Part shown: positions 49,543 to 60,335 of the stretch, piece after piece
How the letters are laid out: every line of letters begins with the position of its first letter
Numbering within the stretch: the first letter of the stretch is position 1
Origin: Desulfomonile tiedjei
GTDB taxonomy: Bacteria > Desulfobacterota > Desulfomonilia > Desulfomonilales > Desulfomonilaceae
Direction of reading: 5' to 3'
NCBI GenBank assembly: GCA_016218715.1
Contig: JACRDG010000115.1
Coordinates: 1-64,000 of the forward strand
DNA: 64,000 nt
Made by a program: the position numbers and the translations under genes
Notes under the pieces: model-generated
The model's input: the letters and a program-made list of their open reading frames with translations, nothing else
The model's database searches: none
Told to the model about the DNA's origin: nothing

Positions 49543-50826
49543 TTGATCCGGTCGAAGTACGCAGACCCCTCCGCCTATCATAAGACCACACTGGAGAACG
49601 GCGTCACCATTGTCACGGAAGCGCTGCCGCATATGCAGTCCGTGTCACTGGGCGTCTGGGTGCGGTCGGGTTCGAGGTTCGAAGTTCCTTCTCTGAACGG
49701 CATTTGCCATTTCATCGAGCATATGGTCTTCAAAGGGACCGACCGGAGATCTGCGGTCACCATCGCCAAGGAGATAGACTCCGTGGGCGGTGCGCTCAAC
49801 GCGTTTACCAGCAAGGAGTTGACCGCGTTTTACTGCCGGGTGCTCAACGAGAACCTCGAGCTGGCTGCCGACCTGCTTGCCGACATCTTCCTCAATCCAT
49901 CCTTCCCGGAAGACGAGATCGAACGCGAGAAACAGGTCATCTGCCAGGAGATCGCTCAATTGGAGGACAGCCCTGAGGACCTCGTGCACGAGATCCTGGG
50001 AACCCGCTTCTGGCGAGACGATCCCCTCGGGCAGCCTATTCTCGGCACGATTCCCAACATCGTCGGCATGGACCGCGACACCATGGTGGCATTCAAGCAG
50101 GAGCATTACACTGCCCGGGACACCCTGGTATGCGCTGCGGGAAATCTGGAGCACAACCGGTTCGTGGATTTGATGCAGGCAGGTCTGGGACGGCTCCTCA
50201 ACGGCACGCCGCACAAACGATGGGAACCTGCCAAGACCGAATCATCGGCCCACGTGGTCGAGAGCGATCTGGAGCAGGTGCATGTCTGTATTGCCGTGGA
50301 AGGTCCCAGCGGCATCGACGAAAGGCGCCACGCGGCGTACCTGCTCAACGCCATGCTGGGTGGTGGCTGGAGTTCCAGGCTTTTCCAGGAAGTTCGAGAA
50401 AAACGGGGACTCGCTTACACGGTCTACTCGTTCCTCTCCTCGTTTTCGGATACCGGCATGTTCGGGATCTATGCCGGGTGTGAGCCTGCCCGACTGGAAG
50501 AGCTGCTCACCACCATGGGCAGGGAGACGTTTCAACTCGCGTCCAACATGACCGAGGAAGACATCCACACCGCGAAGAGTCACGTAAAGGGCAATCTGAT
50601 CCTGGCCATGGAATCCACGGACGCACGCATGAATCGACTGGCCAAAGGAGAGCACTACTTCGGTCGGTACGTTTCGCTGGATGAGATCATCGACGCGCTC
50701 GAGGCAGTCACCCCGAGCGGCTTGGCGGAACTCGCGGATCAGATGCTCAACCAGGGAAAGTACTCGATAGTCGCGCTCGGCCCCATTGCCGAGGACACGG
50801 ATCTTTTCGGGTACTTCACGAGGTAG
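49543..50826 (+). CDS. M16 family zinc peptidase
   Basis: GICHFIEHMVFKGT (HxxEH), SVGGALNAFTSKELTAFYCRV. Confidence 0.93.
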   Translation: MIRSKYADPSAYHKTTLENGVTIVTEALPHMQSVSLGVWVRSGSRFEVPSLNGICHFIEHMVFKGTDRRSAVTIAKEIDSVGGALNAFTSKELTAFYCRVLNENLELAADLLADIFLNPSFPEDEIEREKQVICQEIAQLEDSPEDLVHEILGTRFWRDDPLGQPILGTIPNIVGMDRDTMVAFKQEHYTARDTLVCAAGNLEHNRFVDLMQAGLGRLLNGTPHKRWEPAKTESSAHVVESDLEQVHVCIAVEGPSGIDERRHAAYLLNAMLGGGWSSRLFQEVREKRGLAYTVYSFLSSFSDTGMFGIYAGCEPARLEELLTTMGRETFQLASNMTEEDIHTAKSHVKGNLILAMESTDARMNRLAKGEHYFGRYVSLDEIIDALEAVTPSGLAELADQMLNQGKYSIVALGPIAEDTDLFGYFTR

Positions 50827-50846
50827 CCGGCAGCACGGACGGCCTC

Positions 50847-51956
50847 CTACCGCAACTTCGTGCCCTTCCCCATGATCGAATCGACTCGCCTGATTTCAGC
50901 TTTTCTTTCCTTGTTGTTTATGGAAACCACCAGGTTTTGCATGCTCCTGACGCCCAGCAAGCTCATCATCCTGCTCCCCTTTTTGCCCAGCACCATGACT
51001 TCGATCTCTCCGAGCGGGATGTGATAGAGAAACGCGTTCTTCACCCGATATGCCGTGGCCAGATGGGTCGTACCGTCCGCGATGGTCACCATGCCCGCCG
51101 TAATTTTTGTGACTTCCGTCTCCTGGCTGATTTCGTCGAGCAGCTCCTGCGGGATGAGGGTAGTCGTGGCTCCCGTGTCCAACATGAACCGGTGAGGCGT
51201 CCCCTTCTTACTAAACCGGACCTGAACGTACATATGGCCGCGCGAGTCCAGCGGCACTGAAACGCCCAGCGGTCCTGAAGCAGCGGCGGACAGCTCGTCG
51301 ATGACCTTGCGCGCCATAGCAGCCGTGTCCGCTTCCGGGTTCAGCTTCAGCGCGTGCTCGCTGTCACGCCGGGCGGACTCAATCTTGTCGAGCCTCAAAT
51401 ATGCCAGACCTCTCACCGCGTAGGCGTACGGCAAGTCCGGATACAATTGGAGTGCTTTGTTCAGGTCGCTGACGGCCTTGTCCGGCTCATCCAGGTTGAT
51501 GAACACGATCGCCCGGTCCGCAAAGCACGATGCTCGCAGCCGATCGTTCTCGTGCACAGTCTTGATTGCCTCGGTAAGGGAGCGCTGGGCATCCTTGATG
51601 CGATCCTGTTGCAGGAAGATCACAGCCTTGAGGCGGAGAGCCGACGCGGTCATTTCTCCTTCAGCGTCTGGTGAATTGAGGACATGCTGGACGTCCTTCA
51701 ATGCACTGCCGAGGTCGTTCTTACCGCGGTATGCATCGGCCCGGGCGAGCCTGACCGCGTGGGCATTGCGCTCGTCAGGCTTCAGGAGATCGAGGGCCTC
51801 GGAGAACCGTTGGATCGCCTCGTCATGTTTCCCGGCGTGTTCCAGCCTGGTCCCTTCTTTGTAGATACTGGTCGCGTCTTTCTTGCCGAAACTGGGGGAA
51901 ACTCCCCACCAGAGCAGCATCACAATGCAACAAGCCGTCACAGCCGGTTTGTTCAT
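50847..51956 (-). CDS. Exported TPR protein with retropepsin-like aspartyl protease domain
   Basis: MNKPAVTACCIVMLLWWGVSPSFG signal; TPRs; HRFMLDTGATTTLIPQELLDEI. Confidence 0.85.
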   Translation of the reverse strand: MNKPAVTACCIVMLLWWGVSPSFGKKDATSIYKEGTRLEHAGKHDEAIQRFSEALDLLKPDERNAHAVRLARADAYRGKNDLGSALKDVQHVLNSPDAEGEMTASALRLKAVIFLQQDRIKDAQRSLTEAIKTVHENDRLRASCFADRAIVFINLDEPDKAVSDLNKALQLYPDLPYAYAVRGLAYLRLDKIESARRDSEHALKLNPEADTAAMARKVIDELSAAASGPLGVSVPLDSRGHMYVQVRFSKKGTPHRFMLDTGATTTLIPQELLDEISQETEVTKITAGMVTIADGTTHLATAYRVKNAFLYHIPLGEIEVMVLGKKGSRMMSLLGVRSMQNLVVSINNKERKAEIRRVDSIMGKGTKLR

Positions 51957-52017
51957 GAGCCCGACCCCCTCGAATCGACTCGGGCCTGCAATGCGGTCTC
52001 CTCGCGGTGGGGAACCG

Positions 52018-52521
52018 TTATTTCTTCGGTCGTGTAAGCCATTCGACGACGTCCTCGAGTTCTTCCAGCTCGCGGCCGGAAAATTTCCGTATGGTCGGGA
52101 GAATTTGCCGAGCCATCCAGAATCGCTGCTCCTTGCCGGCAGTATCCGCGGCATCCAGAAACCTGCTGAGAAGGCCGCTGACGATTCGGAGCTGATCCAG
52201 GATCGAATCCGCAACAACGGAATCCAGCCTACGCTGTTTCACCTCCTGGATGCTGACCACCTTGGAGAAGTCTATGGCGAGGTCTTCTCCGGGGACCGTT
52301 CCGTCAGCGAGGATGGAGGCAGCGTACTCGATCGGAAGCAAATAGCCCCTCCTGAGTTCGGCACTCTGCAGAGCGGGATGGATCTCCTTGAGCTGGACGC
52401 CGGTTCTCACGTCGAAGAATTCTGCCTCCACATCGTCCTCTTCCACGGCGCCACGGAGAACTCGGACCAGAATATTTGAATCCCGAATGAGAATGTAATC
52501 GTAATCCTCATGCGCTCCCAT
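52018..52521 (-). CDS. Hypothetical protein
   Basis: MGAHEDYDYILIRDSNILVRVLRGAVEEDDVEAEFFDVRTG...; start chosen at 52521. Confidence 0.6.
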   Translation of the reverse strand: MGAHEDYDYILIRDSNILVRVLRGAVEEDDVEAEFFDVRTGVQLKEIHPALQSAELRRGYLLPIEYAASILADGTVPGEDLAIDFSKVVSIQEVKQRRLDSVVADSILDQLRIVSGLLSRFLDAADTAGKEQRFWMARQILPTIRKFSGRELEELEDVVEWLTRPKK

Positions 52522-52693
52522 GAAGGTATCATAACACGGCCCAGCACACGCAGGTAGGGTGGATCGCAGGGCCCCTTCAATCTGGATCCAAGGTTCAACT
52601 CTGCAGTCAATGCGTTTCCCGGATAAATCGCCGAAACCCTTCACCGCCCCCTTCCTGCCAAGCGTCCCCACACCACCGGGTGGTCACTATCCG

Positions 52694-53008
52694 TCAGGCC
52701 GTCGCCTCATGCGGTTTCAACGGACGCGGCTTCACAGCCTTTCGGATCTCAGCCTCTGCCGCATCCTTGGCCATCTCCAGTTCATAGCGCGCCTGTAGGT
52801 TCATCCAGAAGCCCGGGGTCATCCGGAAATACCTCGCTAGCCGCAACGCCATGGTCGCGGTGATCGACCGCTTCCCATTCACAACCTGATTGACTGCCCG
52901 GGGATCAACCCCCAGATGACGTGCAAGCGCATTCTGGCTCAAACCCAGCGGCTTCATGAATTCCTCGAAAAGAATTTCGCCCGGATGAATCGGCGGTAAC
53001 TTCTTCAT
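52694..53008 (-). CDS. higA: HigA-type XRE antitoxin
   Basis: IHPGEILFEEFMKPLGLSQNALARHLGVDPRAVNQVVNGKRSITATMALRLARYFRMTPGFWMNLQ. Confidence 0.94.
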   Translation of the reverse strand: MKKLPPIHPGEILFEEFMKPLGLSQNALARHLGVDPRAVNQVVNGKRSITATMALRLARYFRMTPGFWMNLQARYELEMAKDAAEAEIRKAVKPRPLKPHEATA

Positions 53009-53029
53009 GTCTCGCTTCCTCTCTCCGTT

Positions 53030-53317
53030 TCAATGGTAGTCGCACACTTCCACATCGTAGGCGTTATTGTCGGCGCCCCAGACAAAGCAGATGCGCCATC
53101 TGTCATTGATCCGTATGCTATGCTGTCCCTTCCGGTCACCCCTCAACGCCTCCAGGTGGTTGCCTGGTGGAAACCGAAGGTTGTCCAGGATCTCAGCAGC
53201 GTCCACCATTTCAAGCTTCCGGCGGGCAGCTCGCTCAACTTTCCGGAATCGCCGCACGGGTTCGCGGTTGAAAAGGCGCGCTGTATCCTTGTCTCGGAAG
53301 GCCTTGATCATGACCAT
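53030..53317 (-). CDS. higB: HigB/RelE-type toxin
   Basis: [15 protein letters not shown]...[35 protein letters not shown]-type sequence; directly upstream of higA. Confidence 0.93.
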   Translation of the reverse strand: MVMIKAFRDKDTARLFNREPVRRFRKVERAARRKLEMVDAAEILDNLRFPPGNHLEALRGDRKGQHSIRINDRWRICFVWGADNNAYDVEVCDYH

Positions 53318-53321
53318 AGTC

Positions 53322-53333
53322 TATAGCGCTATA
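53322..53333. promoter_or_regulatory. Candidate HigA operator palindrome
   Basis: Perfect palindrome TATAGCGCTATA just upstream of higB, with a partial TATAG unit 3'. Confidence 0.5.
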
Positions 53334-53602
53334 CACTATAGGACAAGGGGAAAGTGAAAAGGTCTCCAAAAAACTGGCCTTGTCTTGGCTCCTTGCAGTT
53401 CGGCGGCTACCCGTCGAGGAAAGAATAAGATCCGAGTTGCCGCCCGATTGGCCTTCAAAGGACTTCCCTCATTAATGCCCGATGTTGAGCACTCAACCAG
53501 CCCACGCAACTGAATGATCGCGTACAAAAGGGATTTTTGCTTTACTTTCGGGCTCTCCGTCGGTAGTATCCGCCCGACTCCACAGGACGACGATCGTACG
53601 AC

Positions 53603-56600
53603 ATGAACATAAAAAGGCTGGAAATCCTAGGGTTCAAGAGCTTTCCCGACAAGACCGTCTTCGAATTCCGACCGGGAATCACAGCGGTCGTGGGGCCGAA
53701 CGGCTGCGGGAAGAGTAATGTCTTTGAAGCGATACGCTGGGTCATGGGCGAGCAACGGGTGCGGAGCCTGCGCAGCAAGAAGATGGAGGACGTCATCTTC
53801 AACGGTTCCGAAACCCGCAAGCCTGTGGGCATGGCAGAAGTAAGGCTCGTGCTTTCAAACAGCGAGGGTCTCGCGCCGCCCTCCATGGCCGATTACGACG
53901 AGATCATGATCACGCGCCGCCTCTTCCGGGACGGTGAATCCCATTACGAAATCAACAACATATCCTGCCGTCTCGCGGACGTGACCGACCTGTTCCTCGA
54001 CACCGGTGTCGGGCGTAACTCTTACGCGATCATCGAACAGGGGCAGGTGGACTTCGTGGTCGCGGCGAAACCCGAAGAGCGCAGGGTGCTCATCGAAGAA
54101 GCAGCGGGCATCGTCCGGTACAAATCCCGCAAAGAAGCCGCACTGAAGAAACTGGAACTCACGCGGCAGAACCTGATCCGCATCAGCGACGTCGTAAGTG
54201 AGGTCAAACGCCAGAGCGTTTCCCTGAAAAGGCAGGCTGCACGGGCCGAACGGTACGTGAAACTCAGTGAGCGCATCAGAGAGCTGGACGTCAGTCTTCA
54301 CGCATATCGGTGCAACGAGTTCATGGAGCAGCTCTCGCTGCTCCACGCGGACCTCTCGGCCAAGCGCCGCACTCTGGTTGATGCGGAGGCCAGGGTTTCC
54401 GTAATCCAGGCAAGGCTGGAAGCAGACCGTCTCAAGGCTCTGGAAACGGAACGGGAACTGAAGGAGATTCTTGAAACCCGCCATGCCACCGAACTCGAAT
54501 TGGCTCGAGTGCGTAACCGCATGGAAACGGATCGAACCACGTTGACACGGATCGACGAGCGCCAGAAGCACCTCCGGGCCGAGCAGCAGACGCTGGAGGG
54601 CCGGATCGAGCACGCCCGGTCCGTGTCCGAGGAACTTGAGAAGAACCAGGCCGCGGTCCAGGCGGACCTCGAAGCCGCGACCCGTACGTTGCAACAGGAA
54701 CTCAACGCCGCTGACGAGACCGAACGTGAGCTCTCCGTCGGACGCACGCGAGTCGATCAACTCAAGGACGACATTTTTCGGACGCTTCAAGAAACCGCGC
54801 AGCAGAGGAACCAGCGAGAAAGCATTGAGAAAAGAAAGGCGGAGATTAAGAGTTCCGGAGACAGAATCGCGGCCGATTCCCAGGCGATTCAAGGCCGCCT
54901 TACCTCCGACCGGCGCGAGCTGGACCTGTTGACCGAAAATATCGCGGAGACAACCTCTTCGTTGCAGGAGAGTCGGAACCTAAGACAGCAACTCTCTCAG
55001 CAACGGAACGACACTGCCCTGAGGATAGCTGCTCTTCGGAAAGATCTCTCACAGGCCGAAAAGGAGCTGGCCGGCAATCTCGCGCGCCTGCAGTCGCTCG
55101 AAGAGATGCAGCGAGACTACAGCGCGTATGACCGGAGCGTCCAGTTCCTCATGAAGGAGCAGGAACCGCTCGACAGCGGCGATCTCTGGGGACCGCTCGC
55201 GGAGGTGATCGAAGTTGCACCCGAATACCAGCGAGCCTTGACCGGCAAGTTGGGGGACCGGCTGAGCCATCTGGTCGTCTCTTCGCCTCGCGATGGGATA
55301 ACGGCAGCGAACAAGTTGAAGGAGGCAGGCGTCGGTCGCGCAACGTTCATTCCAGTCGAGCCGCGATGCTCTCCTGAGGCCGAATCGAGCGGAGAACCCG
55401 CGGGCCTGCTCCGGCTCCGGGACGTAGTTCGTTTCCGAGACGGATTCGAGCAGCTCGGCGGATTTCTCCTCGATGGTTGTTTCGTCGCGGAGAGCATGGA
55501 ACAGGCTGTCCAACTCTGGGAGCAGAATGGCATTCGGGTCGATCTGGTCACCCGCGGCGGCGAGGTGATCAATCGATACGGCGAGATTACCGGCGGGACC
55601 ACGGAAAAGGGAGCCGAGGAAGTTTTCGAGAAGCGCCGAGAGATCGCAGAACTGAAAGCCAAGGGTATCGGCCTCGAAACGGCCATCGAGCAGACACGAT
55701 CGTCCCTGGAAGCAGAAGAAGGCGCTCTGGAGGGGTTGGTCAAGGACATCGAGGCGAACGATCGACGCTTGAACGAGCTGAATCTGAAGGAAGTTCGCCT
55801 TCGAAAAGACAGGGAGCGTCTGGATTCGCAGATATCCGGGTCGCAACGGCGAATCGAGGTGTTCGCTCAGGAGAACCAAAGACTCGCGGCCGAAGTTGAA
55901 ACGCTCTCCGCCCAATTCGAAACCTGCCGCGCTGCGATCACCTCTTTGGAGCAAGCACGGCTCGCTCTGGAAGAGCAAAAGACCGAGACTCAGGCCGACG
56001 TGGAGCGACTCGGCCTAAAGGCTCGCGAAAGGTCGCAGCAGACCGAAGAGATGAAGGTGAGACTGGCGCAGCTTGAGGAGAGGAGCCGCTCCATCGAACG
56101 CGAGTGCAGATCCGCACGGGAAAATAGAGCCCAGCTGGAGAACCAGCGCGCGGCACTCACCCGACAGATGACGGACAACGAGGCGGAAAAAACCAGACTT
56201 CTCGAGCAAACAGCCCACACAGAAGCCAGGGAAAAAGAACTCATGGCAACGCACCAGGGCCAGGCGGCGCGGGTCGAGACGCTCAAGACAGGCGCAGCCG
56301 ATTTGTCGTCCCGGGTAAGGACCCTGGAGGAGCAGTCAGGGGCCGGAGCCCGGCTCGTCAGAGAATTGCGCGAAGCCGTCCACGGACTGGAGATGGAATC
56401 GGTCCGGGTGGAACAGATCCTTGAAGATCTGGTGGAAAAGATCCTCGAGCGCCACCACGTGGACCCGAGAACTGCAGCGGTACCCGAGGTCCTCCCCGAC
56501 GAGGGCGAGATGGCTGAGATCCGAGACAAGTTGGCGGCAATGGGAGAAGTCAACCTCGCGGCCCGGGCCGAGAGCCGTCTCATCGAAGAGCGCCTCACTT

Positions 56601-57136
56601 TCCTCCTCGAACAGGAAGACGATCTGCAGAAGGCGGTCGATTCCCTGTACGCGACCATTAATGCCATCAACAAGACCACCAAAGAACGGTTTCGCCAGGC
56701 TTTCGACGCGGTGAACGAGCAGTTTCAGGAGATCTTTCCGTTCCTTTTCAAAGGAGGAGAGGCGCGCCTCGAGCTGACCAACGCACAGGACCTGCTGGAA
56801 ACCGGAGTGGAAATCCTCGCTCGGCCACCCGGCAAACGGATCCAAAACATGGATCTCCTCTCCGGCGGAGAGAAGGCGCTGACCGCTGTCGCCCTGATCT
56901 TCTCCATCTTCCTCACCAAGCCCTCCCCCTTCTGCCTTCTGGACGAGGTAGACGCTCCTCTGGACGATGCTAACTTGTCCCGATTCAATGAAATGCTGCG
57001 GAAACTCTCCGATCGTACCCAGTTCTTCGTCGTCACCCACAACAAACGGAGCATGCAGGAAGCCGACTCCCTGTACGGCGTCACCATGGAAGATGCAGGG
57101 ACTTCGCGAGTCGTCTCCGTGGAGTTCATGGAGTAA
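53603..57136 (+). CDS. smc: Chromosome segregation protein SMC
   Basis: MNIKRLEILGFKSFPDKTVFEFRPGITAVVGPNGCGKSNVFEAIRWVMGEQ; hinge; LSGGEKALTAVALIFSIFLTKPSPFCLLDEVDAPLDDANL. Confidence 0.97.
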   Translation: MNIKRLEILGFKSFPDKTVFEFRPGITAVVGPNGCGKSNVFEAIRWVMGEQRVRSLRSKKMEDVIFNGSETRKPVGMAEVRLVLSNSEGLAPPSMADYDEIMITRRLFRDGESHYEINNISCRLADVTDLFLDTGVGRNSYAIIEQGQVDFVVAAKPEERRVLIEEAAGIVRYKSRKEAALKKLELTRQNLIRISDVVSEVKRQSVSLKRQAARAERYVKLSERIRELDVSLHAYRCNEFMEQLSLLHADLSAKRRTLVDAEARVSVIQARLEADRLKALETERELKEILETRHATELELARVRNRMETDRTTLTRIDERQKHLRAEQQTLEGRIEHARSVSEELEKNQAAVQADLEAATRTLQQELNAADETERELSVGRTRVDQLKDDIFRTLQETAQQRNQRESIEKRKAEIKSSGDRIAADSQAIQGRLTSDRRELDLLTENIAETTSSLQESRNLRQQLSQQRNDTALRIAALRKDLSQAEKELAGNLARLQSLEEMQRDYSAYDRSVQFLMKEQEPLDSGDLWGPLAEVIEVAPEYQRALTGKLGDRLSHLVVSSPRDGITAANKLKEAGVGRATFIPVEPRCSPEAESSGEPAGLLRLRDVVRFRDGFEQLGGFLLDGCFVAESMEQAVQLWEQNGIRVDLVTRGGEVINRYGEITGGTTEKGAEEVFEKRREIAELKAKGIGLETAIEQTRSSLEAEEGALEGLVKDIEANDRRLNELNLKEVRLRKDRERLDSQISGSQRRIEVFAQENQRLAAEVETLSAQFETCRAAITSLEQARLALEEQKTETQADVERLGLKARERSQQTEEMKVRLAQLEERSRSIERECRSARENRAQLENQRAALTRQMTDNEAEKTRLLEQTAHTEAREKELMATHQGQAARVETLKTGAADLSSRVRTLEEQSGAGARLVRELREAVHGLEMESVRVEQILEDLVEKILERHHVDPRTAAVPEVLPDEGEMAEIRDKLAAMGEVNLAARAESRLIEERLTFLLEQEDDLQKAVDSLYATINAINKTTKERFRQAFDAVNEQFQEIFPFLFKGGEARLELTNAQDLLETGVEILARPPGKRIQNMDLLSGGEKALTAVALIFSIFLTKPSPFCLLDEVDAPLDDANLSRFNEMLRKLSDRTQFFVVTHNKRSMQEADSLYGVTMEDAGTSRVVSVEFME

Positions 57137-57299
57137 CCGGACCCTCCTTTGACATCCCCTCTCTCCGGAATCACCCCTTCATGGCATGCTCCCGAACGCC
57201 CCGCCGTGGGATTCTCTTGACAAATTCCCATTAAAGATGTATGAGTTGTCTCGCTTTATTAAAGTAATTTATTGTTTCCTGCGTCGAGCGGGCAAGATA

Positions 57300-58049
57300 A
57301 TGAAGAAACTACTTATAATTTGCTGGTTGACCGCCCTCTGCTTCCTCCTCCTCGGAAACGTGCACGCGTGGGAGATCCCCTCCTATATCCGTCTGGACGC
57401 CGGCACGCGGATGTGGTTCACCGTTCTCGGAGGCGACCTCATTCAGGCCGACCGGACCAAAATCGATCTCGGCAACAACCTCGGAGTGAAGAAAGATCAG
57501 CTCGCCTGGGAGTTCTGCCTGAGCGGGCGATTCGACAACATCCATGTCCTCCGTTTTCGCGCGGAGCCGTCGACGGTGTACGAGCAATCCAAGAACGACT
57601 CGCTCCATGCAGTGAGCGATTACCGCATCGGATACGACCTCGATTTCTACATGACTCCGCAGATCCTCTTCGGAACGAACATCGACTTCGATTTCCCCAC
57701 GGTGCGCACGCGCGTGAGGAATGTCAGCCTCGGGTTGCTCACGTACAACTACGACGACAGCAAGACCCGCTTCGTCCCCACGGTTGGCCTTCACGGCACC
57801 TTCTATCCGATCGTCGGAGGGATCTCTCTGCGGCCCAACATCTCGGCCCGGGTAAACTGGATCAACTACGAGGGGCTGGAAGCCTGGGACTGGGAAGCCG
57901 GAACTTCGGTGGACGTCCCCGTGAACCGGTTCTGGACGTGGAGCGTCACCGGCGGGTACCGTTACTCCCACATGAAATTCAAGCGCGACATAGACACCGT
58001 GGACATGAACCGGATGGGGTTTTTCGTCGAAACCGCCGTGCTGTTTTGA
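57300..58049 (+). CDS. Exported beta-barrel-like hypothetical protein
   Basis: MKKLLIICWLTALCFLLLGNVHAW signal; alternating aromatic/polar strands. Confidence 0.7.
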   Translation: MKKLLIICWLTALCFLLLGNVHAWEIPSYIRLDAGTRMWFTVLGGDLIQADRTKIDLGNNLGVKKDQLAWEFCLSGRFDNIHVLRFRAEPSTVYEQSKNDSLHAVSDYRIGYDLDFYMTPQILFGTNIDFDFPTVRTRVRNVSLGLLTYNYDDSKTRFVPTVGLHGTFYPIVGGISLRPNISARVNWINYEGLEAWDWEAGTSVDVPVNRFWTWSVTGGYRYSHMKFKRDIDTVDMNRMGFFVETAVLF

Positions 58050-58101
58050 CGCTTCATTCCGACAAGAGCTTCCCGGGCCGAGGTTAGACCTCGCATCGCG
58101 T

Positions 58102-58893
58102 TCAGCATGCGGTGCAGGTTTTCTTCTTTTCGAGGCAATCCGACAAGCGCGACAGGACTTCCCCGGCGCTCCCCAACACCAGGTGATCCGTGATCCGTTC
58201 ATGCATCGCTGATGGCTCTCGATTCACCTCCACCACGGTCGCGGGCGGGAACTTCAGCTTAACCGTGATCGGGATTTGAGCGGCCGGGAAGACCTGCAGG
58301 GACGTCCCCACCACGAGCAATACGTCACATTTCTCACACTGAACCTGCGAAATCATGAGGGCCCTCGACGGGATCGCCTCGCCGAAAAAAACCGCGTCCG
58401 GCTTGAGCAGTCCCCCGCATGCCTGGCATCGAGGGGGTTCCTCCTGTCCATTGGACAGTCGCGCTTCAGCCTGTGCGATGGGTTCGAGTGCCCGGCACTT
58501 GAGGCAGACCGCGCGGAGCAGATTTCCGTGAAACTCCACGACGTCGACCGAACCGGCCTTCTGATGGAGGTTGTCCACGTTCTGGGTGATCACACATTTG
58601 AGGATGCCCATCTGCTCCATTCGCGCCAGAGCGAAGTGCGCGGGATTGGGCTTTGCCGACGCGAGATCGAAATCCCCGGACTCTTTCAATCGCAGGTGAA
58701 GCCGCCAGAATCGTGCGGGGTTCTGGAGAAATCGGTCAATGGAGAATTCACCGGGATCGACACGGGTCCAGAGCCCTCCTGGGCTGCGGAAGTCGGGTAT
58801 GCCCGATTCCGTGCTGATCCCCGCACCGGTCAACGCCACGGCGTTCTTGGAATTTATCAGGCAGTCTGCAATCTGGGAAATCAGTTCGTCCAT
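58102..58893 (-). CDS. cobB: Sir2-family NAD-dependent deacylase
   Basis: NAVALTGAGISTESGIPDFRSPGGLW, ITQNVDNLHQKAGS, CLKCRALEP...CQACGGLLKPDAVFFGE. Confidence 0.93.
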   Translation of the reverse strand: MDELISQIADCLINSKNAVALTGAGISTESGIPDFRSPGGLWTRVDPGEFSIDRFLQNPARFWRLHLRLKESGDFDLASAKPNPAHFALARMEQMGILKCVITQNVDNLHQKAGSVDVVEFHGNLLRAVCLKCRALEPIAQAEARLSNGQEEPPRCQACGGLLKPDAVFFGEAIPSRALMISQVQCEKCDVLLVVGTSLQVFPAAQIPITVKLKFPPATVVEVNREPSAMHERITDHLVLGSAGEVLSRLSDCLEKKKTCTAC

Positions 58894-59129
58894 GATGGCT
58901 CCTCGGTACGTTGCTTCATGATATAGGCGGGGAGTAAATCCCGCAACCGATTTCTGGCGACCTCTTCCCGGTCCGCGCTCGACCCCGATCTCGTGGAAAT
59001 CCTTTACAGAAACCCATTCCGAGGCTAAGCCCTTGACAGACAGAACAGGGCGAGACTATGGTTAAGAGAGCGGCATTGCATCTCCTGACGTGTTCTTCAT
59101 TGCGTGTATCGGCCGACCGCGTGGAAATC

Positions 59130-59744
59130 ATGGACGAAGATCGGGAAATAGTAGCAAGAGTAGTTGACGGCGACTACGATGCGTTCGAGATGCTCGTGGA
59201 GAAATACCAGGGCAGAATCTATCGCCATCTGCGCAAGATGGTTCACGACAACAGTCAGGTCGAGGATTTGCTCCAGGAGACCTTCCTGAGCGCTTACAGA
59301 GGATTGCACGGGTTTGCCGGCAGCTCTTCTTTTGCCACGTGGCTGTTTCGGATTGCCACCAATACGGCGCTGATGTTTCTTCGCAAGAACCATCCCGAAG
59401 TGGTGGAATTCAGCGACGAGATCGGCAATCGTTCGGATATTCATTTTGTCCCGGCATCTCCTGAATTCATCAGTACCCCTCTGGATATGTTGCTCTCTCA
59501 GGAAGGGAAACGAAAACTGGAAAGGGCCATTGACAGTTTGCCATTCATGTATAGAACGGTCCTGGTGCTGAGAGACGTGGAAGGTTTTTCTCTCGAAGAG
59601 GTGTCCAGGATCATGGAATCGTCGATCCCGGCGGTCAAATCCCGGCTCCACCGGGCCCGCCACTCCGTCCGGGAGGCCTTGAACGCGTACTACGCGGAGA
59701 GAAACACATCTTCCAAGAGGAGCGCGTCGGGACATCATGACTAG
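59130..59744 (+). CDS. ECF-type RNA polymerase sigma factor
   Basis: DYDAFEMLVEKYQGRIYRHLRKMVHDNSQVEDLLQETFLSAYRGLHGF; SLEEVSRIMESSIPAVKSRLHRARHSVREAL. Confidence 0.94.
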   Translation: MDEDREIVARVVDGDYDAFEMLVEKYQGRIYRHLRKMVHDNSQVEDLLQETFLSAYRGLHGFAGSSSFATWLFRIATNTALMFLRKNHPEVVEFSDEIGNRSDIHFVPASPEFISTPLDMLLSQEGKRKLERAIDSLPFMYRTVLVLRDVEGFSLEEVSRIMESSIPAVKSRLHRARHSVREALNAYYAERNTSSKRSASGHHD

Positions 59745-59985
59745 ATGCAAGGAATTTTGCGATCGGTTGTCCGATTATCTGGATGGAGAAATCGGAAAGA
59801 ACGAGTGTATACTCATTGAGGAGCATCTGGATGTGTGTCCGCCCTGCGCAGGTGTTTTCGAAGCCCTGAAAACGACGTTGCAGTTGTGCAGAGAGGGGGT
59901 CTCCGAGGAAGTGCCCCAGGAGGTTCAGGCAAGATTGAAGACGTTCCTTAGACAGCACTGTCACAATCAAGAATGCGGAGAATAG
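59737..59985 (+). CDS. Zinc-finger anti-sigma factor (zf-HC2/ZAS-type)
   Basis: [44 protein letters not shown] (HxxxCxxC); overlaps sigma gene. Confidence 0.88.
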   Translation: MTRCKEFCDRLSDYLDGEIGKNECILIEEHLDVCPPCAGVFEALKTTLQLCREGVSEEVPQEVQARLKTFLRQHCHNQECGE

Positions 59986-60001
59986 AGAGGAGAACCACGC
60001 C

Positions 60002-60334
60002 ATGGGAGATAACGAGAACCTGCATCACGTCACCGACGAAGATTTCGATCAAGAGATCTTGAAGTCCGAGCTTCCGGCACTGGTCGATTTCTGGGCCGCG
60101 TGGTGCGGGCCCTGCAGGACAGTAGGACCGGTTGTGGAAGAACTTGCTGCCGAGTATGCGGGCAAGATCAAGATAGTCAAACTCAACGTGGACGACAACA
60201 AGGAGACGCCGACAAAGTACCAAGTCAAAGGCATCCCTACCCTGATGCTCTTCAAGGACGGTCAGGTCGTGGACCAGATCGTTGGCGCGGCGCCCAAGAG
60301 TCGAATCAAAGAGTTGCTCGACAAGGTTTCCTGA
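60002..60334 (+). CDS. trxA: Thioredoxin
   Basis: [23 protein letters not shown]...[22 protein letters not shown]. Confidence 0.95.
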   Translation: MGDNENLHHVTDEDFDQEILKSELPALVDFWAAWCGPCRTVGPVVEELAAEYAGKIKIVKLNVDDNKETPTKYQVKGIPTLMLFKDGQVVDQIVGAAPKSRIKELLDKVS

Positions 60335-60335
60335 C

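Noticed and set aside
53855-57040. Antisense ORFs of 345, 309, 234 and 230 aa in smc
   Set aside because: Shadow ORFs of the coiled-coil gene; no independent start signals or domains.
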